Of a stretch of 42,322 nt of DNA, positions 17,587 through 26,124 are shown piece by piece. Each line of letters starts with the position of its first letter. The stretch's first letter is position 1. Below the pieces are notes generated by a model, which saw only the letters and a list, made by a program, of their open reading frames with translations, did not search any database and was not told the DNA's origin. The stretch is from Chitinophagaceae bacterium (GTDB lineage Bacteria; Bacteroidota; Bacteroidia; Chitinophagales; Chitinophagaceae): NCBI GenBank assembly GCA_023957125.1, contig JAMLHL010000032.1, forward strand, positions 1 to 42,322, in the 5' to 3' direction. The position numbers and the translations under genes are program-made.

Positions 17587-18258
17587 ATGCCCTCCAACTC
17601 TTATATTACCTTTTTACATATTAGAATAGATGTTTTAAATTTAATTAAGACCCACAGCGACTATACACAGGGAAAACGGGGCAGGAAAAACTTAGGTCAC
17701 TTAACAAGAAGCGCAATTGTAATGCTGTGTGCTGCGTGGGAAAGATACAATGAAGATTTGCTACTTGAAAGTATTAAGTATCTATGTGACAATATCCAGG
17801 ACGCTTCCTTAATAAAAGAGGAAATAAAACGTTTTGTTAGCAGCAAAATCAGAAATGACAGACACGAATTGAAACCTTTTTTTGTAGCTGGTGATGGATG
17901 GAAACAAATTTGGTATGAATATGCCAAAGAAGAAATAGAAGCATTGAATACGCCAAAAGAAGGAAATCTTAATTTACTTTTTAAGAATTATTTAAGTATT
18001 GAAAAATATTCAAATTTGTGGAAAACTTCAAATCCAAGTGAGATTGACAATTTTGTAAAAGTTAGAGGTGATATTGCACATAATGGAAACAGAGCAGATA
18101 ATGTTACTATGAAAGATTTGAGGCATTTTCAAGACCTGATTGTTGAAAATGTAATTGAAATTGATGGGAACATCGCTGATGAACTTAAAACTCAATCAGC
18201 CAGACGACGGCTACCCTGGACAAAGGACTATTATACCGATTTGAAAAATTATAAGTAA
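17587..18258 (+). CDS. RiboL-PSP-HEPN-like domain protein
   Basis: A 223-residue, mostly alpha-helical protein with the HEPN motif Rx4H: R160-G-D-I-A-H165 in FVKVRGDIAHNG, followed by a helix beginning VTMKDLRHFQDLIVENV. The N-terminal half has SAIVMLCAAWERYNEDLL, typical of the stand-alone MAE/RiboL-PSP-HEPN proteins linked to RNA cleavage and conflict systems. Coding bases are much richer in A and T than in glucokinase just upstream (hand count about 14-19 G+C per 60 here against about 29 per 60 there), suggesting transfer. It sits 15 bases after glk and 12 before the YegP gene. RNase activity is inferred, not shown. Confidence 0.65.
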   Translation: MPSNSYITFLHIRIDVLNLIKTHSDYTQGKRGRKNLGHLTRSAIVMLCAAWERYNEDLLLESIKYLCDNIQDASLIKEEIKRFVSSKIRNDRHELKPFFVAGDGWKQIWYEYAKEEIEALNTPKEGNLNLLFKNYLSIEKYSNLWKTSNPSEIDNFVKVRGDIAHNGNRADNVTMKDLRHFQDLIVENVIEIDGNIADELKTQSARRRLPWTKDYYTDLKNYK

Positions 18259-18270
18259 ATTTGAGGCTTG

Positions 18271-18600
18271 ATGGCTAAGTTTATAATTACCATACAAAAA
18301 GATGGGCTTTATTATTTTCATCTAAAAGCAACCAATGGACAAATCCTTTTAACCAGCGAAGGATACACTAGTAAAATGGGTTGTATGAATGGCATTGAAG
18401 CAACCAAATTAAGTTCAGTCAAAAGAGATAGATATATTTTAAAAGAAACTGCTAACGGAGAGTACTTTTTTCACTTAAAGGCAGCAAATGGTCAGGTTCT
18501 TGGAATCAGTAAACGATATGCCACTGAAGCAAACAGGAACGCCGCTATTGATTCTATTATAAATATAGGACAGACCAGTTTGGTTTTGGACGCTGCCTAA
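18271..18600 (+). CDS. YegP/DUF1508 tandem-repeat protein
   Basis: A 109-residue protein made of two DUF1508 repeats, each with the pattern F-x-FHLKA-x-NGQ-x-L followed by a Y-x-(S/T) helix: residues about 10-35 (YYFHLKATNGQILLTSEGYTS) are echoed by YFFHLKAANGQVLGISKRYAT. The function of the family is not established. The ATG at 18271 starts the conserved MAKFIITIQKDG; a TTG just before it gives an unneeded extra Met. It follows the HEPN gene by 12 bases and shares its AT-rich composition, so the two probably arrived and are transcribed together. Confidence 0.85.
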   Translation: MAKFIITIQKDGLYYFHLKATNGQILLTSEGYTSKMGCMNGIEATKLSSVKRDRYILKETANGEYFFHLKAANGQVLGISKRYATEANRNAAIDSIINIGQTSLVLDAA

Positions 18601-18658
18601 CCCCACATCTTATATATTGTGCTCAGCAAAAGCCTTTTTGAAAACGTTTGTTCCTTCC

Positions 18659-19513
18659 TTATTCTTCCTTCCCCGCAGGGATCACCAAAAGCGGAACCGT
18701 AGTATGATAAGACATTCTCCGGGTGGTGCTTGGATGGAAGATCCTGTCCCATACGCTTCGCTGGTAAGTGATCATTGCCACCATATCAATATCATTTTCG
18801 CTGATATAGTCCTGCAAGGTATCTTCAAATCTGTGACCGGACAGGTGACTCGTAACGACAGACCCGGTTTGGAGTTCCTTTTGCAGTATTTTTCCATAAC
18901 CGGCAATATTCATACTATTTTCCATATACAAAGAAGCATCCGCCGAATCTTCATCGGTGAACACCACCACATGCAATTCTAATTTAAAAATACCAATGAG
19001 TCGCCGGATATGTTCCAGCACCTTGTGGTCTTCCTCAAACTGATTCGTAGCCAGCAATGCCTTGTGAGGCGGATTCCAATCGTATTCATAGGGAATGACC
19101 ATTACGGGTACCTTTGTTTTCCCGGTGAGACCGGCTGTTTTACTACCCCATATCCGGTCTTTCAAACCGTTTATCCCGAAAGTGCCCATTACAATCAGGT
19201 CAACATCTTTTTCTTCACTCAGGCTCAGAATATGCTCATCCACCTCTCCCTCCCTGAGAAAGGTGCGTATTTCCAACGATTCTGTTTCCGCAATGCTTGC
19301 TTTCGTCTGGTCCAGTTTTTTCTGCGCTTCAATCAGCAGGGCGCTGTATTTTTCCGGAATTACCTCTTCGTCTTCGCTAAACAGCCGGTCGGTTACATCT
19401 ACCACATGAAGCAGGTTGATTTCGAGAGAAAACAGTTTTGCCGTTTGCACCGCATAATTCAAAGCGTTTGCTGCACAGGAAGAAAAATCGGTTGGTACAA
19501 GTATTTTTTTCAT
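18659..19513 (-). CDS. Universal stress protein with two UspA domains
   Basis: A 284-residue cytoplasmic protein. Domain 1 (residues about 1-142) starts KILVPTDFSSCAANAL and carries the nucleotide loop VMGTFGINGLKD...GSKTAGL, close to the ATP-binding G-2x-G-9x-G pattern. Domain 2 (about 150-280) starts KALLATNQFEEDHK and is degenerate at the loop (MITYQRSVWDRIFHPSTTRRM). Tandem UspA proteins sense or respond to nutrient and envelope stress. It is next to, and on the same strand as, an Hsp20 gene, but a terminator at 19631 separates them. No promoter match is clear in the 117-base AT-rich leader. Confidence 0.88.
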   Translation of the reverse strand: MKKILVPTDFSSCAANALNYAVQTAKLFSLEINLLHVVDVTDRLFSEDEEVIPEKYSALLIEAQKKLDQTKASIAETESLEIRTFLREGEVDEHILSLSEEKDVDLIVMGTFGINGLKDRIWGSKTAGLTGKTKVPVMVIPYEYDWNPPHKALLATNQFEEDHKVLEHIRRLIGIFKLELHVVVFTDEDSADASLYMENSMNIAGYGKILQKELQTGSVVTSHLSGHRFEDTLQDYISENDIDMVAMITYQRSVWDRIFHPSTTRRMSYHTTVPLLVIPAGKEE

Positions 19514-19630
19514 TTTAGTATTGAAATTTTATGGATTGGCCTGTTTATGCCAGCCATATACAATAATATGTAAAATTATTAAATGAGAAATGGGGTGAAT
19601 GTTATTTTAATAAAAAATACACAGATAAAA

Positions 19631-19663
19631 AAAGGCTCTGCCAACCAAAAATGCAGAGCCTTT
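19631..19663 (-). terminator. Rho-independent terminator of hsp20
   Basis: Perfect 11-base arms (aaaggctctgc 19631-19641, gcagagccttt 19653-19663) with an 11-base loop. On the minus strand the stem is followed by a run of T, the right orientation for the Hsp20 gene that ends 19 bases before it. Confidence 0.8.
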
Positions 19664-19682
19664 ATAAAACTAAACCAAGTAG

Positions 19683-20129
19683 TTATTTCACCTCTATTTG
19701 TTTCTTCTCCTTGTTTTTTTTGAGTTCCTCCTTCCGGGGGAGTGAAACATTCAAAACACCATCGTTATATTTAGCTTCTATGCGATCTTCATTGACATCA
19801 TCAGGAAGATTAAAACTACGGCTGAAGGAAGTGTAATTATATTCCTTCCTGGTAAACTTTTTTTCCTTTTCTTCCTTACTTTCCTCTTTTTCGGAACTGA
19901 TAGTGATCATGTTCCCGCTGATATCAATTTTAAAATCCTCCCGCTTCAGCCCGGGCGCTGCAAGCGCCACATTGTATCCGCCGGCATCCTCGGTAATATT
20001 TACTGAAGGCATAGAAAGGGAGCGTCCCCAGGAATTTTCGTCTTTGGAAAACCATTCATTCCAGGGTTTGAAAAAATCATCAAAAACGGAAGGTAATCCA
20101 ATGCTTCCGCGTTTTGTTAGTGCAGACAT
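19683..20129 (-). CDS. Hsp20/alpha-crystallin small heat shock protein
   Basis: A 148-residue ATP-independent holdase chaperone. The alpha-crystallin domain runs from about PSVNITEDAGGYNVALAAPG to the C-terminal DGVLNVSLPR, with the conserved A-x-x-x-n-GVL motif. The C-terminus is a charged tail (KKNKEKKQIEV) that contains the I-x-V oligomerisation motif. The start at 20129 is supported by a strong aaggaggt ribosome-binding site six bases upstream; the longer open frame is ignored. It has its own terminator and a matching -7 box at 20190. Confidence 0.93.
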   Translation of the reverse strand: MSALTKRGSIGLPSVFDDFFKPWNEWFSKDENSWGRSLSMPSVNITEDAGGYNVALAAPGLKREDFKIDISGNMITISSEKEESKEEKEKKFTRKEYNYTSFSRSFNLPDDVNEDRIEAKYNDGVLNVSLPRKEELKKNKEKKQIEVK

Positions 20130-20132
20130 AAT

Positions 20133-20144
20133 GAACCTCCTTGT
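20133..20144 (-). promoter_or_regulatory. Strong Shine-Dalgarno site of hsp20
   Basis: On the minus strand acaaggaggttc precedes the ATG at 20129. A full AGGAGG is unusual among the genes of this window and fixes the start. Confidence 0.75.
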
Positions 20145-20189
20145 ATTTAATTTTAATAATTGTTTCTGTAAAGAACTAAAGGACGATAT

Positions 20190-20197
20190 CAAAATTA
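20190..20197 (-). promoter_or_regulatory. -7 box of the hsp20 promoter
   Basis: Read on the minus strand this is taattttg, a perfect TANNTTTG match, about 60 bases before the hsp20 ATG. It lies in the gap to mlaD. Confidence 0.45.
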
Positions 20198-20251
20198 AAG
20201 AAGTGAAACGACCCGGTAAAAGACTTACATCAGGAGTAAATATGATTATAA

Positions 20252-21259
20252 TCACTGCGCATGGTCCTGGTTTTTGCGCGCTTCCTTTTGTTGTCTTTTT
20301 TCAAGCCTGCGAAAATATCCCCGGACCAGAAAACTATGCTTTAATCCCTCCATCACCTCATTAAAATTCCGGGTGCTTTCACGGATATTTTCGAGGCTTG
20401 TCTGAACAGAAAGCACCATAGCAGAGTCTTTGAGCAGGGCATTCACCGGTCCTTTCCCTTCATTGATATCCCGCCTGATCCCCAGCGCCATGAGCGATAA
20501 CGCATTTGCCAGCGTGTCTGCCTGATCCGCCACCTGTTGGATCCGCATGACGGTATTGTTCAGGTTATCTGCAAAAATGGTATCGGTTAAGACAGCACCG
20601 AGAGATCCCTTACCGTTTTTAATATCAAAAACCAGGCCGCTCAACTCTTCGATCAAATGATCTGCCTTCATCGTGGCCGACCTGATACTGGCTGCAGAGG
20701 CGCTTAAATTGCCGGGCAACGATTCGTCACCCAATAAACGCCATAAGGCGGCGCTGTTGTTAACTTTTTGTAAAAGGAGTTTGAGTTCAGAAGCAGCGAT
20801 GGCAAGATCGCTGTTCGTACCGGAAAGCGTGTTTACCATATTTTCAACATCGGGAGAAATCCTGGCTTCCAGAACATCGCCGTCTTCAACCGGATCCGCG
20901 TCTTCCGGCAAGGAGGTAATATTGATTACCTTATCGCCCATCAAACCATCCGTTGCAATGGTAACCACAGCATTTTTGCGGATATATGGTTTCATCTTAT
21001 TTTCAATCAGCATTTCCACCTCTACCTTACCATCATTGAGGATACGGATCCGGTTTACCGTTCCTACAACAATGCCCGAATACCGCACATTATTTCCCGG
21101 CGTCAACCCCTGCACATTACCGAAACTGACTTTCAGGGTAAACGTGGAGGCAAAGAGACTTTTGTTTTTCCCTACCATATACAAAAGCAGGATCAATAAA
21201 GCCACTGCCGCTAATACAAATATGCCCAGTTTGAAATTCGATACCGTTTTCTTTGCCAT
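20252..21259 (-). CDS. mlaD: MCE/MlaD-family lipid transport protein
   Basis: A 335-residue protein with one N-terminal membrane helix (LGIFVLAAVALLILLLYMVG) followed by an MCE domain at about residues 38-115 (VSFGNVQGLTPGNNVRYSGIVVGTV, DGLMGDKVINI). The rest is a long helical region of the kind that builds a periplasmic tube or needle. It is the substrate-binding part of an ABC lipid transporter that moves phospholipids between membranes. It is six bases downstream of mlaF and ends the mlaE-mlaF-mlaD unit. No mlaB or mlaC gene follows, as is common in Bacteroidota. Confidence 0.9.
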   Translation of the reverse strand: MAKKTVSNFKLGIFVLAAVALLILLLYMVGKNKSLFASTFTLKVSFGNVQGLTPGNNVRYSGIVVGTVNRIRILNDGKVEVEMLIENKMKPYIRKNAVVTIATDGLMGDKVINITSLPEDADPVEDGDVLEARISPDVENMVNTLSGTNSDLAIAASELKLLLQKVNNSAALWRLLGDESLPGNLSASAASIRSATMKADHLIEELSGLVFDIKNGKGSLGAVLTDTIFADNLNNTVMRIQQVADQADTLANALSLMALGIRRDINEGKGPVNALLKDSAMVLSVQTSLENIRESTRNFNEVMEGLKHSFLVRGYFRRLEKRQQKEARKNQDHAQ

Positions 21260-21265
21260 AATTTA

Positions 21266-22051
21266 TTAATCAAAAAATGCTTTTACAGCAGGATCTTCTT
21301 TTTGCAATAGTTCATCATAGCTTCCCTCTGCATAGTTCCTTCCCTCCATCAGCATGATTACCCGGTTGGCCACCATACGCACACAATCCATATCGTGGGA
21401 AATGATCAGGGAAGCTGCGTGATACTTGTATTGAACTTCCCGGATCAGCGCTATGATCTCCCGGCTGGTGATGGGATCCAACCCGGTGGTGGGTTCATCA
21501 TAAAGGATGATAGCCGGCTTGAGGATCAGGGTTCTGGCCAACGCGATCCTTTTGCGCATCCCGCCCGATAATTCGGCCGGCATCATATCCACCGTGTGCG
21601 CCAGGTTAACATCTTCCAGGGCGTTCATCACCATTTCATCTACCTGCTGCTGCGGCATGCTGATGGTATGGCGCCGCAATGGAAATTCCAGGTTTTCTCT
21701 CACCGTCATTGAATCGTAGAGGGCGTTGCTCTGAAAAAGAAAGCCCACTTTCATTCTCACCGCATCCAGCTCTTCGCGGGTTATTTCTCCTATATTTTCA
21801 CCCAGCACTTCAATGAAACCGCTATCGGGTTTTAATAATCCTATGATACACTTGATCAAAACCGATTTGCCCGATCCCGATTTTCCAAGCACCACCACGT
21901 TTTCACCGGCGTTCACCGTGACATTAAAATCCCGGAGTACGCTGTTATTACCAAACGACTTGTACAGGTTACGCACAACGATCACCTCGTCCTTGTCTGC
22001 AGGCGCCCATCCGGAGGTTGAGGTTTTTTCCTGTGTTTCCATGTTATTCAA
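21266..22051 (-). CDS. mlaF: Mla-type ABC transporter ATP-binding protein
   Basis: A 261-residue ATPase. Walker A is GKSGSGKS (residues 56-63), the Q-loop is FLFQSNALYDSMTV, the signature reads LSGGMRKRIALAR, Walker B is AIILYDEPTTGLDP, and the switch His is in IISHDMD. The FQSNALYDSMTV stretch is typical of MlaF rather than generic exporters. It energises lipid movement through MlaE. The start overlaps the mlaE stop by four bases; a second Met (MNNMET) three codons later is also possible. Confidence 0.93.
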   Translation of the reverse strand: MNNMETQEKTSTSGWAPADKDEVIVVRNLYKSFGNNSVLRDFNVTVNAGENVVVLGKSGSGKSVLIKCIIGLLKPDSGFIEVLGENIGEITREELDAVRMKVGFLFQSNALYDSMTVRENLEFPLRRHTISMPQQQVDEMVMNALEDVNLAHTVDMMPAELSGGMRKRIALARTLILKPAIILYDEPTTGLDPITSREIIALIREVQYKYHAASLIISHDMDCVRMVANRVIMLMEGRNYAEGSYDELLQKEDPAVKAFFD

Positions 22052-22818
22052 TTCAATCCCAGGGCATCGGTTATCTGCACGGCCACCAGATCTATTATAA
22101 ATATAAGTACAGAAGATAAAACCACAGCAGAATTTGCCGATTGTCCCACCCCTTCCGTTCCTTTTTTGGAATTATATCCTTTATAGCATCCTACGATCCC
22201 TACCGCAAAGCCAAAAAAGAACGATTTCACAACTGCCGGGATGATATCCCCGTAAGAGAGGTTCCTGAAAATCTTTGTCCAGAAGAGCTGAAAGCTGGTA
22301 ACACCGTTCATATTTACACCGAGATAGGTTCCATATAAGGCGATCGCGTCTCCAAAAATTACCAGCAGGGGCAGCATTACGGTAGCCGCCAATACCCTGG
22401 TTACCACTAAATACTTAAAAGGATTGGTGCCGGATACTTCCATTGCGTCAATCTGTTCGGTTACTTTCATGGAACCCAGTTCTGCCCCGATGCTGCTGCC
22501 GATCTTCCCGGCAAAGATAAGCGCGGTAATTACCGGCCCTATTTCTCTGACGATGGCAATACCTACCGCCGCAGGCAATTGCGATTCCACGCCATAATCC
22601 ACCAAAAACGGGCGCAACTGCATGGTCAATACCAAACCGATAATAAAGGTGGTGAGCATCACCAGCGGAAGAGACTTATAACCGATGATAAAGCATTGCC
22701 TCAGAAACTCTGCCGTTTCATACCGGGGCTTGAACCATTGCGAAAATAATTTGCCGGTGAAATGGGCCATTTTTCCTGCTTCTTCAAAAAACGCTCTCCA
22801 AAAGGATGATTGCAACAT
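22048..22818 (-). CDS. mlaE: MlaE-family ABC transporter permease
   Basis: A 256-residue inner-membrane protein with the MlaE/YrbE core: PLVMLTTFIIGLVLTMQ, AIVREIGPVITALIFAGKIGSSIGAELGSMKVTEQIDAMEVSG and a C-terminal GVGQSANSAVVLSSVLIFIIDL. The EQIDAMEVSG coupling helix that meets the ATPase is conserved. First gene of the mla operon. A -7-like box (tttatttg on the minus strand, 22833-22840) precedes it, with no clear -33 element. Confidence 0.93.
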   Translation of the reverse strand: MLQSSFWRAFFEEAGKMAHFTGKLFSQWFKPRYETAEFLRQCFIIGYKSLPLVMLTTFIIGLVLTMQLRPFLVDYGVESQLPAAVGIAIVREIGPVITALIFAGKIGSSIGAELGSMKVTEQIDAMEVSGTNPFKYLVVTRVLAATVMLPLLVIFGDAIALYGTYLGVNMNGVTSFQLFWTKIFRNLSYGDIIPAVVKSFFFGFAVGIVGCYKGYNSKKGTEGVGQSANSAVVLSSVLIFIIDLVAVQITDALGLN

Positions 22819-22984
22819 GATTTAAAAATACTCAAATAAATAATCATGGCCACTTATGAGCGCACTTGAATTCTTAGCGGAAGGAACATAAAAAAAATTG
22901 CTCCCCGGGGAGACGGATGTTCTACAACCAAATAAATCTCCTCAAAAGCGAGCAATACCGCGTCTCTTAAAATGCAGGCAAAAA

Positions 22985-23038
22985 AACGGCTATGGAAGTT
23001 TTACACGGCGATACCCCAAAAGGTAAACGGTAGCCGTT
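22985..23038 (-). terminator. Probable terminator of the second hsp20-like gene
   Basis: Arms aacggcta (22985-22992) and tagccgtt (23031-23038) enclose a 38-base loop; on the minus strand a run of seven T follows. The long loop makes it moderate evidence. Confidence 0.45.
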
Positions 23039-23071
23039 GCCATAAAAGGAAATATCCCGGGAATCGCGGAT

Positions 23072-23521
23072 TCAATACACTACGATATTATCAACCGTAC
23101 GGACGCAATCATTTTCTTTGATCGGAAAATCAAAACGAAGTACGCCTGCTTTATATTCAGCCCTCACAAAATCTGCATCTACATTTTTGGGCAACTCAAT
23201 AGTGTACTCAAAACAATCGCAGGGGAACTCTTGCAGGTAGTACTCCGGTTCTCCGATAAATTGCGCACCCGGACTTAGGGCAAAAACGTTCAGCTTATCC
23301 CCTTCACGGGTAACCATAAAGTCTTCTTTATTGCGCCCGGGAATTTCAATTTGAATGCTGTAACTGTCGGAAGTTTCACTAACCACAACCGAAGGTATTT
23401 TTACTTTTTCTGTGGTATTATTTAACTGGCGCATAACATTCGTCCAGTTATACAAATGGGGCTGGTAAGCGCCGGGGTATCCGTGAGACTCTTTTCCCGA
23501 CTGATGTTTGAATAAGATCAT
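23072..23521 (-). CDS. Hsp20-like alpha-crystallin domain protein (divergent)
   Basis: A 149-residue relative of small heat shock proteins. The domain begins near IPSVVVSETSDSYSIQIEIPGRNKEDF and ends with AEYKAGVLRFDFP, which keeps the GVL motif. It differs from the first Hsp20: two Cys in EFPCDCFEY, and no I-x-V tail motif. The ATG at 23521 (MILFKHQSG) is preferred over an upstream TTG because a likely promoter lies between them. It is divergent from the PLD gene. A chaperone role is inferred from the fold only. Confidence 0.75.
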   Translation of the reverse strand: MILFKHQSGKESHGYPGAYQPHLYNWTNVMRQLNNTTEKVKIPSVVVSETSDSYSIQIEIPGRNKEDFMVTREGDKLNVFALSPGAQFIGEPEYYLQEFPCDCFEYTIELPKNVDADFVRAEYKAGVLRFDFPIKENDCVRTVDNIVVY

Positions 23522-23557
23522 ATCAATGCGGTTTAATTTGTGAACAATGAGACTGGT

Positions 23558-23588
23558 AAGCAAAAATGCCGGTATCCATTCTATTCAA
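23558..23588 (-). promoter_or_regulatory. Possible promoter of the divergent hsp20-like gene
   Basis: On the minus strand catttttg (one mismatch to TANNTTTG) at 23558-23565 is preceded by attg about 18 bases upstream, giving a start of transcription about 30 bases before the ATG. Confidence 0.35.
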
Positions 23589-23762
23589 TGAGCCATGCTA
23601 CTTAACCCGTAACATTATAATAGACGCAAGTTACAATTTATTATCCACCGAATACATGATCTTCATCCTGAAAGACAATGATCTTCATCAATCTTCGCAT
23701 TTTGTTAGCGTTTGGTTCGGGGATAAAAAATATTCCCGTTATATTTACACAAAGACGCTACA

Positions 23763-24986
23763 TTGATCACCGGTTCAGGTTACGGGAACGGAGCACAAAC
23801 TTCACCGAACGCCCGACATAAAAACATCAGCAAAAGTTATACCACGAATAACAATGTGAGGTTTATCCGTGGCGGAGCGGCCTATTTCGGGCAAATGCTC
23901 CGGATGATCGAAGCGGCCCGGTTGAGTATTCATCTGCAGACATACATTTTTGACGACGACGAAACCGGTAAAACCATTGGAGACGCTTTGAAAAGAGCCG
24001 CGCAAAGAGGCGTAAAAGTATATGTGATGCCGGATGGCTATGCTTCCCGGGTTTTGTCGCGGGCTTATATCAGACATCTCCGGGCGGCGGGGGTACAATT
24101 CCGGTATTTTGAACCCCTGATCAGGAGTAAATATTTTTATTTCGGCAGGAGGCTGCACCATAAAATTATTGTTACCGACACCCGGTATGCAATGGTGGGT
24201 GGTCAGAATATTACCGAAAGGTACAACGACCGCCCCGGCCGTTCGGCCTGGCTCGACTTTGCCGTGTGGGTGGAAGGAGAGATCGTAAAGGACTTATGTG
24301 TACTGTGTTGGAAAACATGGAAAGGGTTTCCGGCAAAAACAGGATCCTTACCCTGCGAACGGGAATTTCTGCTGACCGCCGCCCCGCTACAATCCGGCAC
24401 ACGTGTCAGGATCCGCGTTAACGACTGGGTACGTAATAAAAACGAGATATCCGGAAGCTACCTGAACATGCTTAAAAATGCCCGGTCGCACATTATCATC
24501 CTGAGCAGCTATTTCCTGCCCGGCGAGGCTTTTCGAAAACAACTTTTATCGGCAGCTAAAAAGGGAATAGAGATAAAGATCATCCTTGCCGGATTGTCGG
24601 ATATTATTTTAGCTAAATATGCGGAAAGATACATTTACAACTGGTTGCTCAAAAATAATATAGCTATTTATGAATACCAGGGAAATGTGTTACATGGAAA
24701 GGTATCGGTTTGCGATGGCGAATGGGCAACCGTCGGGTCCTACAACATCAATAATATCAGCGCCAGGGCCAGCATCGAACTGAATCTTGAAGTGCTGGAT
24801 GCCGATTTTGCCCGCGAAATAGAAACCGGGTTTGAAGTCATCATGGAAAAAGAGTGCATCCGGATAACGGAAGAAAGGTTTGCTCAAAAAGCCGGTTTGT
24901 TCAAACGCTTTTTATGGTGGTGGTCGTATCAAACAATCAAGGGTCTTATTTTTATTTTTACTTTCTATTTCAGGAAAAAGAACTAA
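23763..24986 (+). CDS. Cardiolipin synthase-like phospholipase D protein
   Basis: A 407-residue protein with two HKD motifs: H132-x-K134-x4-D139 in HHKIIVTDTRYAMVGGQN, and H311-x-K313-x4-D318 in HGKVSVCDGEWATVGSYN. This is the layout of cardiolipin synthases that join two phosphatidylglycerols or PG with PE. No N-terminal membrane helices are present; a hydrophobic C-terminal stretch (TIKGLIFIFTFYF) may hold it to the membrane. The only start in frame after the stop at 23724 is a TTG at 23763, or an internal ATG 44 codons later. Position next to mla and stress genes fits membrane lipid repair. Confidence 0.85.
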   Translation: MITGSGYGNGAQTSPNARHKNISKSYTTNNNVRFIRGGAAYFGQMLRMIEAARLSIHLQTYIFDDDETGKTIGDALKRAAQRGVKVYVMPDGYASRVLSRAYIRHLRAAGVQFRYFEPLIRSKYFYFGRRLHHKIIVTDTRYAMVGGQNITERYNDRPGRSAWLDFAVWVEGEIVKDLCVLCWKTWKGFPAKTGSLPCEREFLLTAAPLQSGTRVRIRVNDWVRNKNEISGSYLNMLKNARSHIIILSSYFLPGEAFRKQLLSAAKKGIEIKIILAGLSDIILAKYAERYIYNWLLKNNIAIYEYQGNVLHGKVSVCDGEWATVGSYNINNISARASIELNLEVLDADFAREIETGFEVIMEKECIRITEERFAQKAGLFKRFLWWWSYQTIKGLIFIFTFYFRKKN

Positions 24987-25043
24987 CAAAAACAGCCTGT
25001 GGAAAGCATCTTCCCAATCTTTATCAATCCTCCAATCACTCAA

Positions 25044-26060
25044 TCATTCTTCTTCCCCTCCTATCCTCCTGAAAAATCTTTCTATTACTTTCCGGTTCCA
25101 TCCTCTGAAGCGTCCCCGCTGTACCACCAGGGTGTTATCGTCTGAATGATTGAGCAGGTAATGAAAAACGAACCTGCCTTTGGGATCCTGCCATCCCATG
25201 ATTTGGCCGAAACGGAGGTCATTGAATACCAAAGTGTCGCCCCAAAGCTCGGCCGTATAAAACTGTTGAGAGAAACGGATCAGGTGTTGCAAAGCCTCCT
25301 GGTTGGCCACCGGCTTTAACAGGGAATCATTCCGCGGGAAATAGGAAAACTGTATTTGGGGTTGCCGGTCAAACACAGACCGGAAGCCAACATGATAACC
25401 ACTGTCATTGCCTGCAACCACATACCAAAGCAGGTTGGTAAAAGGTGCAGGGGTAGTAAAATACCTTGTATAAGAGATATGTTGTTGATGCAGGTCCCGT
25501 TTCACTTCCTTATCAATAACCGTTTTATTGACGATACATAAACCGAGATAAAGCATAGGAATGAACACGCCGAAGCGCCACCAGAATCTGCGGCGGGGAT
25601 GAAAACTATGGAGCCTGAACAACATCACCATAGCTATACCCGACCAAATTGAAAAGAGGGGATCCGCTACATAAATAGCATTAAAGGAAATACGCAAATG
25701 ACTGAAAGGTTCAAACCATCCTACGCCATAATTATTGAAGCCGTCAAGTATTAAGTGGAACAGGATCTCAACAGCAAAAAATATCACCCATTTACTAAAA
25801 CGGATATTGCGCGGACGATGGATCTTCTCAGCCACCAGGGCCAGCACAATAGAGATGAGAAAACCAAACAGTATGGAATGGGTAAATCCCCTGTGGGCAA
25901 GCAGGTTTTCGTCTGTACTGAGCCATAAAAAACCCAAAAAATCTATATCGGGAACGCTTTGCGCCAAAGCCCCCCAAAGCATGGCCTTTTTGCCAAACCC
26001 TTTCCCAAAGAAGGCTTCGCCCACACAGGCGCCCAATGCGATATGCGTAATGGAATCCAC
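25044..26060 (-). CDS. YdjM-type membrane-bound metal-dependent hydrolase
   Basis: A 338-residue membrane protein of the LexA-regulated YdjM family in its N-terminal half: MDSITHIALGACVGEAFFG, SVPDIDFLGFLW, LAHRGFTHSILF with hydrophobic helices and spaced His and Asp that would bind metal. The C-terminal 130 residues (after about residue 190) form a soluble domain with no motif I can name. The substrate is not known. It converges on the PLD gene and is 64 bases from the UspA gene. Confidence 0.8.
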   Translation of the reverse strand: MDSITHIALGACVGEAFFGKGFGKKAMLWGALAQSVPDIDFLGFLWLSTDENLLAHRGFTHSILFGFLISIVLALVAEKIHRPRNIRFSKWVIFFAVEILFHLILDGFNNYGVGWFEPFSHLRISFNAIYVADPLFSIWSGIAMVMLFRLHSFHPRRRFWWRFGVFIPMLYLGLCIVNKTVIDKEVKRDLHQQHISYTRYFTTPAPFTNLLWYVVAGNDSGYHVGFRSVFDRQPQIQFSYFPRNDSLLKPVANQEALQHLIRFSQQFYTAELWGDTLVFNDLRFGQIMGWQDPKGRFVFHYLLNHSDDNTLVVQRGRFRGWNRKVIERFFRRIGGEEE

Positions 26061-26124
26061 TTAAACGCTGGGGAGATTTGAAATGTGAGATTGGTGATTT
26101 AAGATTTGAAACCGGTAAAGTTCG

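Noticed and set aside
23566..23766. A 66-codon plus-strand frame between the divergent hsp20-like and PLD genes.
   Set aside because: It covers the promoter region, has no recognisable domain, and ends inside the start area of the PLD gene.
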